From IMG/VR virus record IMGVR_UViG_3300021963_000074, positions 1 through 64,000 of that record: 64,000 nucleotides of DNA; one strand, given 5' to 3'. Both the position numbers and the translations under genes were made by a program. Of this stretch, positions 41,588 to 50,728 are shown piece after piece. The notes under the pieces were generated by a model that worked only from the letters and a program-made list of their open reading frames with translations, was not told where the DNA came from and did not search any database. This DNA is from a virus. Position 1 is the stretch's first letter. Each line of letters starts with the position of its first letter.

Positions 41588-44500
41588 TTATCCATAAACT
41601 CCAACCATTGTGTACCATTGTGAGGTAGTGGCTGCTACTATCATTAATCTTGCTCCTGCCCCTAATGGGAAAGATATATTGGTTGTTAAACCATCAATCT
41701 GTGATCCGTTTGCCGGAAACACTTTAAGAGTAGATGCTGTCGTATTAATAATAATAACTTGTTGACCAACTGTAGCTCCTGGCAATCTTACAGAATCATT
41801 AACTCCAGGATTAACAGTGCCTATAACATTGATTGATTTAGTTAATGCAGTAGCTCCTGCAAGTGTAGTTCCTGAAGCTGAAATTCCTGATTGAACACTA
41901 ACTAATACTTTGCTAAATGTAGCATCTTGATCTGTTGCAGTTAATGCTCCAGATAATGTCAATCCAGTTAGTGTACCCGTACTTGTAATATTTGGTTGTG
42001 CAGCACTTGTTACTGTTGTTGAAATTAGTGCATTGGCTACTTGACCAACAATACTACCTGCTTGTAAGTTGGTTATACTAGCACCATTTCCACTAAACAA
42101 TGTTGCAGTAAATGTGTTGCCACTAACATTACCAGTAGCACCTGCATTGATATCACCTGTAGTATTAATTGAACCTATGTTTGCAACACCTTGCAATATC
42201 ATTTGTGTGCCAGATGTTCTTGCAAACCCACCTAGAGTTACTACACCACTGGTGCTATTGTTATATGTAACGTGCGTAGTATTTGAACTAGCGACTGTTA
42301 CTGTCCCATTAAACCCAGCTGGTGCTAAACCACTAACAATAATAGTTGTTCCAGTTGGGAACGGTGGGATAGTTTGTGTCGTAGAGAAAGCTAAAGTTGC
42401 AACTGATCCATTACCACTAGAACCCGATGCTTGAATCTGTACATTATAACCAATATTTACAGCACCTGCTGTGGTTATACCTGCATTTGCTGTAACTCTA
42501 TCCATTGATGCGTTACCACTAACTGATAGATAACCACGTGATATTAAATTACCACCGGAACTATCACCAGTGACGTTAGCAGAAGTAAGATTTGCATTTC
42601 CTATATTTGCGTTTGCGCCATTCAAGTTTAAGAAACCACTGCTACTCATTGTAATAAAGTTAGCAGTAGCCACATTTGATTGAAAACTTGCAGCCTCAAG
42701 ATTTATTATACTAGCATTACCTCTAATATTTAAAGATGTTCCACCTGTACGAATACGACCTAACGCACCAGAAGCACCTGAGGTAGTATCACTATATTTT
42801 ACAAATCCTACGTTAGCTTCTGTTACTACGAATTCTCCATTGTACGCAGTTGTTGCTACACCACTAATGATTACGTTGCTTCCTACTGGGAAAGGAGGGA
42901 AACTCTGTGCAGAATAATTTGCAGTTACAACTGATCCAGTACCAGCGATTGCAGTAAGACTTAAATTTGCACCTACAGTTAATGATGAACCAATAGTAGC
43001 ATTCTGATTAATAGTTATTGTACCACTAGCAGATATATTTCCACCTGCAGAAATATTTGTATTAGCAGTTAGATTACCTGCCGTAGTAGTACCAGTAACA
43101 CTTAGAGTACTTTGTATTTCCATGCTCTGTGCATTTGCAATACCATTAATCAACATTGCATTACTGTTTAATGTTCCAAAGTTAGCCGTAGCTGATTGAG
43201 CATTTAATGTTGCCCCTAGTACTTCAAGGCTAGACATAGTTGCATTACCTTGAACACGCAGTCCTAATCCACCTGTTATTATTCTTGCTGACGCTACACC
43301 ACCAGTACCTGATGTACTACTTGTAAATGTAACCGCAGTGAGATTTCCAGATACAGCAGTATATGTTCCGTTATAACCAGTTGTAGTTGTTACACCTGAT
43401 ATTACTACTGTCCCGCCAGCTGGGAAAGGTATAGTACTTTGAGAAGTAAATGTAACTGTTACTAGATTTGTTGGTCCACCTGTACCACTGATTGCTGATA
43501 TTGCTAAATTTGCACCAACGTTAACGCTAGATGCAATACTTGCAGTATTTTGAATGACTAAAGAATTATTTGATACAATGTTTCCTATTGTAGCATTGCC
43601 TACTACTGTCAAGAATTGACCAATATTAGCATTTGCACTGGTCATATTTCCGATAACATTTAGTAGTTGTGATTCCATTCTGGTTGCACCAGTTAGTTCA
43701 CCATTCAATGCAATAGCTGTAGTTTCTACTGAATTCAAATTAGCTACAGAGTTTACTCTTAATGTGCCGCCAGTTTCTAAATTGCCAGCTGTAACTTTGC
43801 CTGTAGCAGATATTAAACCCACTGATGTAATATTACCTAATGAAGTATTGCCGGCAGACAATGTGCCGGCAGTCGATAATGCGGCTGCACTTAATATATT
43901 TGCTGTTATATTTCCTGTAGTTGTCTCACCTAGTGTAGTAGTGCCGGCATTTAGTGCACCGCTTGTAGATAACCCAAGCGCACTAAAGTAATTTGCTGTT
44001 ACATTACCTGTAGTAGTATCACCTAATGTAGTGGTACCCGCAGTCAATGTACCACTAGTAGATAGATTACCACCAGTTAAAGTACCAGTCGCACTTAATA
44101 TATTTGCAGTTAATGTCCCTGAAACAAATGCATTTAATGTATCAACATTACCAGTTGTAGTAATATTTGCACCAGACACGTTTCCGGTTGCAGATATATA
44201 TGATCCTGCAGTAATAAATGTACTTGCAGCCATACTAGCACTTGTTGCTAATGTTGCGGCTGAAACAAATCCGCTAGTAGTTAAATTGCCTACGTTAGCA
44301 TTACCGTCTACTCGTAATACACCACTAGCAACTAAGTTTGCACCTTCAACGTTACCTGATACACTTACTATGGTACCATCAACCCTAGTAGTGGTTATAT
44401 TTCCTACACTTGCATTACCAATTACGGTTAAGAATCCGTTTGTTACTATGTTGCCACCACCTCGTACTCTGCCTAATGTTACAACTGATGTAGTAATTGC

Positions 44501-46024
44501 ACTAGTAACTGCTGCCGTAGATGTGGTACCTGCAAGAACTGTCCATACTCCGTTATAAGAAGTAGGAGACATACCAGTGACATTGATAGTTGTCCCAGTA
44601 TCAAAAGGTATAATATCTTGTGTAGCAAAGTTTAAAATAAATCTGTTAATACCGTATGTAACAGATGTAATTGCTAAGTTAGCACCAGAACTTACACCTG
44701 CACTAGTTGATACAATACCAACCGTGAATACATTAGCACCTATAATATTACCTGATGCTGTTACTTGAGTAACTCCTAAATTACCTACGTTGGCATTTCC
44801 AGTTACTGACAATGCTCCGGATGTAGTAAGATTACCGCCAGACACGTTACCTGAAATACTTAACAAGTTACTTGCTCTATTGAAAGTCAAGCCCGGAACT
44901 GCGGCTGCATTACCGTTATCGTTAAATGTAATTTGCCCGTCTGAACCCGGGGCCTGTAATGTAGCATCACCTGTTACCGTAACGCCGCCACCAGTAATTG
45001 TTGTTTGATTTACCCCTGAGCCAACTGTAATACTAGTAACCGCTAATGCACCAGCATCAATATCACCAACAACCGATAACGTTCCTCCTGTAGTTACATT
45101 GCCCACCACTGCTAAATCAGTCAATGGGCCTAAACTTGTAACTAATGGTTGATTTGGAGTATTGATAGTACCAGTTAAATAAACGGCAGTTAAATTACCT
45201 ACATTAATGTTGTTATTAACAACTACGCTTTGCATAACAACGGCGCCACCTGATTCTTCTATTGTTGCGCCACCTAATCTTAATGTATTTCCACTTAACC
45301 ACAAATCTTTCCATCTTTGTGTTTCACTACCCAAATCATATTGATTATTTCCAGCTGGTACAAAGTTACCAGTTACATTACCACTAACCAATAAGTTGCC
45401 AGCAGTAATATTAGCACTATTAATATTACCAGTAACTGTAATATTACCACCATTAATAGTAGTTGAAGTAAGAGTACTAGCTACGGTTACGTTTGTAAAA
45501 TTTATAGTAGTTGTGTTTGACCCAATAGTTTGAGAACCTAAGTACAATGTAGAGCCACTTAAGTATAAATCTCTCCAGCGATTAGTAGGAGTACCTAAAT
45601 CATATGTTATATTTGCACTAGGTACTAATGCTGATGTTACAAAATTAGCTACATTTAAATTACTTGTGCGTACATTACCTGATAGATTTGCATTCCCCGT
45701 AGTAATAGTATTAGCTAAATTCAATACGAAAGGTGTGTTATAACTTGAACTGGTCGCTGTATTACTTGTGGCAGCGCCAATGCCGACTAATAAGCTATTA
45801 GATGTATTAATACTAATATTAGGAAAAGAAGTTGTAATATAAATATTACCAGTTGTTCTATTCTGTGCAAGTCCGGGACCTACTGTAACTTCTGACACAC
45901 CTGAAGTTAATGTAGTGTTGTATAAATCTGAAAAGTTGTTTTGTATTTTTTGGAATGCCGCTCGAATTGGGTCCGCCGCTGGATCATTAGGGAAACTACC
46001 AAAATCAATAAATTGTTGGGCCAT
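41588..46024 (-). CDS. Large repetitive tail-fibre protein
   Basis: 1478 aa. The N-terminal attachment-like region (FIDFGSFPNDPAADPIRAAF) precedes a long shaft of short repeats such as GNVTGNF, TSGTLTAGTTTLGDTTTGN and SATGNVSGANI. Four copies of a compact inserted domain are visible, each with a (V/I)SG...YNG...V start and an RI(I/R)TGG-like end. Gly/Asn/Thr-rich repeats imply a trimeric beta-helical fibre. The C-terminal 100 residues (GVNDSVRLPGATVGQQVIIIN, FPANGSQIDG) look like a tip domain. First gene of a late operon that includes the endolysin. Confidence 0.87.
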   Translation of the reverse strand: MAQQFIDFGSFPNDPAADPIRAAFQKIQNNFSDLYNTTLTSGVSEVTVGPGLAQNRTTGNIYITTSFPNISINTSNSLLVGIGAATSNTATSSSYNTPFVLNLANTITTGNANLSGNVRTSNLNVANFVTSALVPSANITYDLGTPTNRWRDLYLSGSTLYLGSQTIGSNTTTINFTNVTVASTLTSTTINGGNITVTGNINSANITAGNLLVSGNVTGNFVPAGNNQYDLGSETQRWKDLWLSGNTLRLGGATIEESGGAVVMQSVVVNNNINVGNLTAVYLTGTINTPNQPLVTSLGPLTDLAVVGNVTTGGTLSVVGDIDAGALAVTSITVGSGVNQTTITGGGVTVTGDATLQAPGSDGQITFNDNGNAAAVPGLTFNRASNLLSISGNVSGGNLTTSGALSVTGNANVGNLGVTQVTASGNIIGANVFTVGIVSTSAGVSSGANLAITSVTYGINRFILNFATQDIIPFDTGTTINVTGMSPTSYNGVWTVLAGTTSTAAVTSAITTSVVTLGRVRGGGNIVTNGFLTVIGNASVGNITTTRVDGTIVSVSGNVEGANLVASGVLRVDGNANVGNLTTSGFVSAATLATSASMAASTFITAGSYISATGNVSGANITTTGNVDTLNAFVSGTLTANILSATGTLTGGNLSTSGTLTAGTTTLGDTTTGNVTANYFSALGLSTSGALNAGTTTLGETTTGNITANILSAAALSTAGTLSAGNTSLGNITSVGLISATGKVTAGNLETGGTLRVNSVANLNSVETTAIALNGELTGATRMESQLLNVIGNMTSANANIGQFLTVVGNATIGNIVSNNSLVIQNTASIASSVNVGANLAISAISGTGGPTNLVTVTFTSQSTIPFPAGGTVVISGVTTTTGYNGTYTAVSGNLTAVTFTSSTSGTGGVASARIITGGLGLRVQGNATMSSLEVLGATLNAQSATANFGTLNSNAMLINGIANAQSMEIQSTLSVTGTTTAGNLTANTNISAGGNISASGTITINQNATIGSSLTVGANLSLTAIAGTGSVVTANYSAQSFPPFPVGSNVIISGVATTAYNGEFVVTEANVGFVKYSDTTSGASGALGRIRTGGTSLNIRGNASIINLEAASFQSNVATANFITMSSSGFLNLNGANANIGNANLTSANVTGDSSGGNLISRGYLSVSGNASMDRVTANAGITTAGAVNIGYNVQIQASGSSGNGSVATLAFSTTQTIPPFPTGTTIIVSGLAPAGFNGTVTVASSNTTHVTYNNSTSGVVTLGGFARTSGTQMILQGVANIGSINTTGDINAGATGNVSGNTFTATLFSGNGASITNLQAGSIVGQVANALISTTVTSAAQPNITSTGTLTGLTLSGALTATDQDATFSKVLVSVQSGISASGTTLAGATALTKSINVIGTVNPGVNDSVRLPGATVGQQVIIINTTASTLKVFPANGSQIDGLTTNISFPLGAGARLMIVAATTSQWYTMVGVYG

Positions 46025-46033
46025 GTCTATATC

Positions 46034-46052
46034 TACCTTATTAAGTATTTAT
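46034..46052 (-). promoter_or_regulatory. Late promoter with ribosome-binding-site hairpin, 1478-aa fibre operon
   Basis: ATAAATAC at 46045-46052 (minus). TACTT at its 3' side can pair with AGGTA (one G-U), the latter being the Shine-Dalgarno region; loop AATA. Short but in the same layout as 27259 and 58050. Confidence 0.65.
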
Positions 46053-46076
46053 CGTTTTTAAATTAGATGTAGCATC

Positions 46077-46106
46077 CAAAAAAATAGCCCGGCGAACCAG
46101 GCTATT
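46077..46106 (-). terminator. Rho-independent terminator after the 808-aa gene
   Basis: Minus strand AATAGCC, ten-base loop, GGCTATT, then a T run. It separates the 46123-49363 gene group from the fibre operon. Confidence 0.85.
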
Positions 46107-46122
46107 AAAAATACGGTTTTTA

Positions 46123-48549
46123 TTATTTTATACCGCTTAATTTCTTCCACTCGTTTAGAGATTCTCTAACTGAAACACGGGTCGGATTCCCTACTGTTTG
46201 GTCTGATTTCATCTTATGTAAATCACCACCCATTGATAACAATGCTTTTAGTTTCATTAATTCTGTATCACCCATAGCATCACCGCCTGCGTCATTTGAG
46301 AAACCTTCTTCTACTTGTTCTTCACATGTATGACCTTCATACATCATTCCACCGCATTCATTACACATTTCGTGGTCATGACCTTCTTTAACTTTTTCCA
46401 TGTCCCCATCACCGTCTAAGTCGGCTTCTTCTTTACCTTGGGCACGTGCTTTTGCTAGATTACCAGTAAACTTATTACCTTCTTCTACGTCATCTTCTTT
46501 GACTGGATATTGTTTTCCACCTACAGAGAATTTTTGACCTTTGTCAGGAATATTGTCTGATTTTGCTTTAGCTACTGCACCTGAGAAAGCATTGCCTTCG
46601 TCAGTTTTTTCTTCCTCACCGGAATCTTCTGCGTCATCTTGTTGTTCATCACCTTCTTCGTCACCGGCTGGTTGTAATGCAGTATCATCAGAACCTGCTT
46701 CATCTTCATAGTCTTGTGAACCTTCTTCACCACCCATATCAATACCTGACATTTTCTTAATCAATGCTAGCATATCACTATCATCACCAACTACGTCAGG
46801 ACTCATTTGTGGTTCAGTACCAGTACCTGTTGGTTCTTCTTCACCTTGAGATACTACACCATAACCAACTGCAGGCTTGTCGTTTCCACCAAACACACCA
46901 ATACCAGCGTTACGCAATACGCCCATTAGTTGTTCTGCATCAGCGTCAGTAGCACTAATGGTTACTGAATCTGGAGCACCTTGTTGTCCTGTACTGCTAG
47001 AAACAGTGATACCTTCATTTAGAATGTTGTTTAGCTGATTTTCCCAGCTTTCATATTGTACGTCTTTCATTTCTTCTGTGCTTTCTAATCTAGTTTTTGG
47101 TTTACGCAATCCTGATATAAAATTAACTGCTCTATCGGTTGCGGCATTAATAGGATCTACACTCCACGGAGTTGGCTTTTCAACTGGTTTATTAGTAGCT
47201 TGAATTCTACTAGGCTTAAACATACTAATATCGCCTGGCTTGCTATCCATACCATGTGTTGTATGTAAATCTTTACTTGGATGAGGAATTAAATCACCTT
47301 CTTCTAAACTTTCGTCAAAGTTAACAAAGCCAAAGTGTTCTAAGGCCGCATCACGCATCTGGTCTTTATAAGAACCTGCCATGCTTCTGAATCTACCATG
47401 TGCTAATGTCTTATTGATTACAGATGTTGCTAATGCTTTATCTTTTAATTCCATTGCAGGTTTGATGTTATAACCTTTTGGTCCTAATTCTAACTCGTCA
47501 AAGAACTTAGTCATTTGTTCTTTTTGACCTTCTGTTAATACCACATCAGTAGCTTCTAGACTCTCATGCATTTTATCTTCTTTACTACTATACTTAGCAC
47601 GAATGTTTTGCTTAGTCTTTTCGCTAGCATGTTTTTGTCCAGCTTGTCGTAATGCATTCATACCATCTTTGCCGTATTTCTTGTTACCCAAATATGCTTG
47701 TAATCCTGATTCATCAACTGCATCTTCAGCCATTGTTTGATCATCAGTATTCAAACTCATTTCACCTTTACCAATTGACTGTTTAATCTGTGCAGCCAAC
47801 TGAGGATTATTAACTGTGCCTAATGTTTTATTGCCTTGCTGAATAACTTGTGTGTTAGTTTGACTAGCTGGTTTGATTTGAACAGGTTGTTGCGTGTTCA
47901 TATCTTCATCTACACCTTTGTGTATTCCAATGCCTTGGTTACTACCAGGAGTTATTCCTTTAGCACGTGCGTCTTTTACTGCGGCTGCGGCTGCATTTCT
48001 GTGTGCTTGTGTTTGAGGGTTGTGAATCCAATCTGAGTCTGGATTGGCTGCTTTACGTCCGGCAACTTGGCTTGCACTTTTGTAACGTACCGTGCTACCT
48101 TTATGTCCAGGCATACCTGTTTTCCCAGTAGGGTCTCTATAAGCTATACGCACTGCTTCTTCAACACTTTGTTCACCTTCATTAACTATTGTAGTTTGAA
48201 GTTCATCAATATATTCTTTTAAGCTGTGCTTTTTAGAAACTTTACCAACTTCTTTCTTTGGCTTCTTACCGCCACCAAATACATCACCAACGCTAGTAGT
48301 GTCATATTTCTTTACTTCACCAGAATCATCTGCACCCTTTTTAGGGCGGCCGCGGCCCTTTTTAGGTGCTTCTTTTTTAGCTTCAGCATCTTTATTAATT
48401 TTACCGACTTTATGTCCGTATTGGTCGCGTACATCTTCTTTACCATGACTTGAACCGTAATCACCTTTATGGACTCGTCCTTTTGGTGTTTCTTTTGTTT
48501 CACCTTCGGAAAGGGAACTCATTGCTTGTAATAGGTTTCTAAAATCCAT
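46123..48549 (-). CDS. Multisegment acidic internal-type virion protein with an AT-hook
   Basis: 808 aa, not recognised as a named family. GRGRPKKG at 65-72, flanked by Lys clusters, is an AT-hook type minor-groove DNA-binding motif. The chain is split by many (I/L/V)xE-G sites: TTIVNEG, NILNEG, SLEEG and DEGNAF, which fit the prohead-protease pattern. There are repeated pieces (EGNAFSGAVAKAKSD and EGNKFTGNLAKARAQ). It has a long Asp/Glu-rich region, then a Cys/His segment (HEMCNECGGMMYEGHTCEE), a possible zinc knuckle. A role in the capsid core or on packaged DNA is likely. It overlaps the small membrane gene upstream (ATGA-type). Confidence 0.72.
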   Translation of the reverse strand: MDFRNLLQAMSSLSEGETKETPKGRVHKGDYGSSHGKEDVRDQYGHKVGKINKDAEAKKEAPKKGRGRPKKGADDSGEVKKYDTTSVGDVFGGGKKPKKEVGKVSKKHSLKEYIDELQTTIVNEGEQSVEEAVRIAYRDPTGKTGMPGHKGSTVRYKSASQVAGRKAANPDSDWIHNPQTQAHRNAAAAAVKDARAKGITPGSNQGIGIHKGVDEDMNTQQPVQIKPASQTNTQVIQQGNKTLGTVNNPQLAAQIKQSIGKGEMSLNTDDQTMAEDAVDESGLQAYLGNKKYGKDGMNALRQAGQKHASEKTKQNIRAKYSSKEDKMHESLEATDVVLTEGQKEQMTKFFDELELGPKGYNIKPAMELKDKALATSVINKTLAHGRFRSMAGSYKDQMRDAALEHFGFVNFDESLEEGDLIPHPSKDLHTTHGMDSKPGDISMFKPSRIQATNKPVEKPTPWSVDPINAATDRAVNFISGLRKPKTRLESTEEMKDVQYESWENQLNNILNEGITVSSSTGQQGAPDSVTISATDADAEQLMGVLRNAGIGVFGGNDKPAVGYGVVSQGEEEPTGTGTEPQMSPDVVGDDSDMLALIKKMSGIDMGGEEGSQDYEDEAGSDDTALQPAGDEEGDEQQDDAEDSGEEEKTDEGNAFSGAVAKAKSDNIPDKGQKFSVGGKQYPVKEDDVEEGNKFTGNLAKARAQGKEEADLDGDGDMEKVKEGHDHEMCNECGGMMYEGHTCEEQVEEGFSNDAGGDAMGDTELMKLKALLSMGGDLHKMKSDQTVGNPTRVSVRESLNEWKKLSGIK

Positions 48550-48767
48550 TATCGTGATCCTCGTTTATCTAATTTATCTTCCATACGTGTAAGTTGTCTT
48601 TGCAACTCTACAATTCGTTCGTTTGTATCTTCAACTTTTGCATGTGTTACAGCAACTTTTTTGTCAATGTTTTTTACATTGTCATTCATTGTAATGTATC
48701 CCGTGCCACCTATTCCCATGGCCCCAACCAAAATCCATGTAAGTTGACCGGTGTTGAATTCGATCAT
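48549..48767 (-). CDS. Small single-TM coiled-coil protein
   Basis: 72 aa. Residues 8-27 (QLTWILVGAMGIGGTGYITM) form one membrane segment. The rest is a charged coiled coil (VEDTNERIVELQRQLTRMEDKLDKR). This layout fits a small holin-like, spanin-like or membrane-anchor protein; I cannot decide. ATG overlaps on both sides tie its translation to the packaging and internal genes. Confidence 0.75.
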   Translation of the reverse strand: MIEFNTGQLTWILVGAMGIGGTGYITMNDNVKNIDKKVAVTHAKVEDTNERIVELQRQLTRMEDKLDKRGSR

Positions 48768-49363
48768 TATTTTCTAGCTCCTGTGCTAGGTAGTTGTGGT
48801 CTTGTCACTTTAGTCATGGGGCTAACTGTGTTGATACCTTCTTTACTCTTATTAGGACTTGCTGGTGTAGCTTTACCTGCATATGGAATATTAATACTTG
48901 GCTTCTTAGGCATCACACGATCTAAATATTGCCCTGCATATTCTTTGCTAGCTTCTTTACCATTATCTCCTAACTCTGTGTTTAACAACAATGGCTCATC
49001 TTTTTGTTCATTAGCATAACCTTCGGCTTCACTATTAATACTATCATCATAGTCGGTAGTAACTACTCTGACATTGTTTATGTTACAACCGCAATGTTGA
49101 GCGCATTGTTGAATCATTGGCTCAGTTGCAGGATATTTAAATTCAGCTTTGATAATAGTAATAGACTGATTCTGCAAATCAGGAAATCCGTATGGATCTT
49201 TCTGAATTGGCGTAGTTTTTGGATCGTCAATTTTGACTGGGTCAAACTTAGACAAATTGTGCTTGAATAATTCCAAAAAGTTTTTTTCACAATCGCCGGC
49301 AATCTTAATTGTATAGCGATATGTTCTAACACTTTCGGTTAAATATTGACGTAGGCTTTTCAT
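48767..49363 (-). CDS. Capsid-targeted internal protein, conserved in T4-like phages
   Basis: 198 aa. MKSLRQYLTE is a clear capsid-targeting propeptide (cut after E10, next residue Ser), much like T4 internal proteins (MKTYQEFIAE). Then comes a ferredoxin-like alpha/beta domain (YRYTIKIAGDCEKNFLELFKHNL; TTPIQKDPYGFPDL; AEFKYPATEPMIQQCAQHCG) that I remember in related phages without a function. The C-terminal 60 residues are Pro/Lys-rich and flexible. It lies downstream of the terminase small subunit, with AGGAATACAACA before the ATG. Confidence 0.78.
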   Translation of the reverse strand: MKSLRQYLTESVRTYRYTIKIAGDCEKNFLELFKHNLSKFDPVKIDDPKTTPIQKDPYGFPDLQNQSITIIKAEFKYPATEPMIQQCAQHCGCNINNVRVVTTDYDDSINSEAEGYANEQKDEPLLLNTELGDNGKEASKEYAGQYLDRVMPKKPSINIPYAGKATPASPNKSKEGINTVSPMTKVTRPQLPSTGARK

Positions 49364-49381
49364 TGTTGTATTCCTGTTCTA

Positions 49382-49389
49382 TTATTTAT
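49382..49389 (-). promoter_or_regulatory. Possible late promoter (ATAAATAA)
   Basis: GATAAATAAT on the minus strand, 18 bases before the ATG at 49363 and overlapping the terminase small-subunit stop. One base off the usual ATAAATAC. Confidence 0.5.
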
Positions 49390-49874
49390 CAATTTACTGG
49401 TTTTTTGTTTGCCAAAATACTTTTGAGAAGTTCGTTACGATCCACTAAGCTACCTTCACCAAGTGGAACGTTCTCAATCTCTTTATCTTTTTCAACATTT
49501 TTTTGATCTAGGCTTGCTTTTTTCAACTGCAAATCAATCATTTTCAATTTCTTATTGATCTTAGCTGTTTTAGCAGTTATAGCATGTCCTAACATTGTAC
49601 CAGCACTATTGAATATCTCACTAGCAAATCTACTATCAACTTGCATCCCTAAATCCATTAAATCTTTATAACTGTCTTGAGCCAGTCTTGCCAACTCATC
49701 CATCTCAGAATCGCTTGCTTCCAAACCGCGGACTTGAGGTAATGCTTGTTCTATCTTGTCTAAAGTAGAATAAGTTTCTTGCGTTACTAAATCCATATCT
49801 TTGCCGAGTATGGGTTCAGTTAATGATGATTCCTCTGTAGGTAAATCAAACAATTCTGATAATTTTTTTGTCAT
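49389..49874 (-). CDS. 16: Terminase small subunit, T4 gp16-like
   Basis: 161 aa, helical, similar in length to T4 gp16 (164 aa). The central helices (ARLAQDSYKDLMDLGMQVD and ASEIFNSAGTMLGHAITAKTAKINKKLKMIDLQLKK, a coiled-coil pair) match the gp16 layout that forms the DNA-recognition ring. It regulates the gp17 motor during DNA packaging; gp17 is not in the window. The gene has its own late promoter, with an inverted repeat between promoter and start codon. Confidence 0.82.
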   Translation of the reverse strand: MTKKLSELFDLPTEESSLTEPILGKDMDLVTQETYSTLDKIEQALPQVRGLEASDSEMDELARLAQDSYKDLMDLGMQVDSRFASEIFNSAGTMLGHAITAKTAKINKKLKMIDLQLKKASLDQKNVEKDKEIENVPLGEGSLVDRNELLKSILANKKPVN

Positions 49875-49902
49875 GCTATTTGTCCATAATAGCAGTATTT
49901 AT
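49875..49902 (-). promoter_or_regulatory. Late promoter plus inverted repeat before the terminase gene
   Basis: ATAAATAC at 49895-49902 (minus). Downstream, GCTATT (49888-49893) can pair with AATAGC (49875-49880), which touches the ATG; the GGAC ribosome-site candidate is in the loop. Confidence 0.65.
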
Positions 49903-50339
49903 TACTTACGTCTACCGTTGTAAAACAAGTCATCTTCTGTAATAACACGAAATGTAAATCCATATTGTTTGCAATATGCTTTAGCACTAGCCCACTTAGC
50001 ATGATTTATAGCAACAACTGCTATATCTCTGGCACTTGCTTTTCTGCTTTCAATTAGGCTTTGTTTTTTAGGTTTGATTTCTACTATTTCGGCAAACTGT
50101 TTTCCAAACTTGTTTTCATATAGTATAAAGAAGTCTGGAATATAATTAGTAACTTTACCTGTTAATGGGTGACGATAGGGAATACGGATTGATTCACTTG
50201 CCCATTTGATTACATTCTTGTTGCCGTCACAGAATTGCATGAATGTGAATTCCCATCCACTGCGATATCTAGGTCTGTGGTTACCAATGTATTTGTCAGG
50301 ATTTCTAGGCACAAATATGCCTTGTGCAAAGTTTGACAT
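49902..50339 (-). CDS. 4: Head-completion nuclease-fold protein, T4 gp4-like
   Basis: 145 aa with a TnsA-type endonuclease fold: YRSGWEFTFMQF (first acid), then IPDFFI (Asp), and EIKPKKQ (E-x-K). T4 gp4 completes DNA-filled heads before tails join. It is conserved in T4-like phages; cleavage activity is possible given the intact acidic residues. It overlaps the 121-aa gene upstream by one base. Confidence 0.88.
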   Translation of the reverse strand: MSNFAQGIFVPRNPDKYIGNHRPRYRSGWEFTFMQFCDGNKNVIKWASESIRIPYRHPLTGKVTNYIPDFFILYENKFGKQFAEIVEIKPKKQSLIESRKASARDIAVVAINHAKWASAKAYCKQYGFTFRVITEDDLFYNGRRK

Positions 50340-50704
50340 TATATTACAGCGTTTCTAGCTACTACTTGATTAGGTTGAGGAATAGAACTAACACCATATA
50401 ATGTTGTTTTACTTTTTAAACTGTTTAGATAATATGCAACTAATGCATTTGCAGTAGACAACCCATTAGAACCTTTAATTTCTTCTAACAATATCAATGG
50501 ATTTTCACCTGTAATATTAGAGATTCTAAAAATGATTGTTGTAAAATTTTTAGCTACATTTTCACTTTTAGACAATGAATAGAAATAGCTATGTATAAGT
50601 TCATACTGATTAGCCTCTACAACTAAATCAAAATTGTAAAATTGATCAAACACACGTACTGTGTTATCTAACTGACTTCTTGGTGCATCTATTGTTTGTG
50701 CCAT
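50339..50704 (-). CDS. Conserved virion-neighbourhood protein
   Basis: 121 aa. YNFDLVVEANQYELIHSYFYSL and FTTIIFRISNITGENPLILLEEIKG are the conserved-looking parts; mixed alpha/beta. No name recognised. It lies between tail-tube-type and head-completion genes, so an assembly role is likely. Late promoter with a ribosome-site hairpin. Confidence 0.72.
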   Translation of the reverse strand: MAQTIDAPRSQLDNTVRVFDQFYNFDLVVEANQYELIHSYFYSLSKSENVAKNFTTIIFRISNITGENPLILLEEIKGSNGLSTANALVAYYLNSLKSKTTLYGVSSIPQPNQVVARNAVI

Positions 50705-50707
50705 AAT

Positions 50708-50728
50708 ATACCTCGTAGAAGTATTTAT
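50708..50728 (-). promoter_or_regulatory. Late promoter with ribosome-binding-site hairpin
   Basis: ATAAATAC at 50721-50728 (minus). ATACTTC (50718-50724) pairs with GAGGTAT (50708-50714, one G-U), which is the Shine-Dalgarno; loop TAC. Same arrangement as at 27259, 46034 and 58050. Confidence 0.75.

Noticed and set aside
44031-44558. Long plus-strand frames within the fibre genes (also near 42069, 43764, 44577 and 44790, and 18680-21457)
   Set aside because: They mirror the repetitive Gly/Asn/Thr codons of the fibre genes and have Pro/Val-rich shadow composition without start signals.
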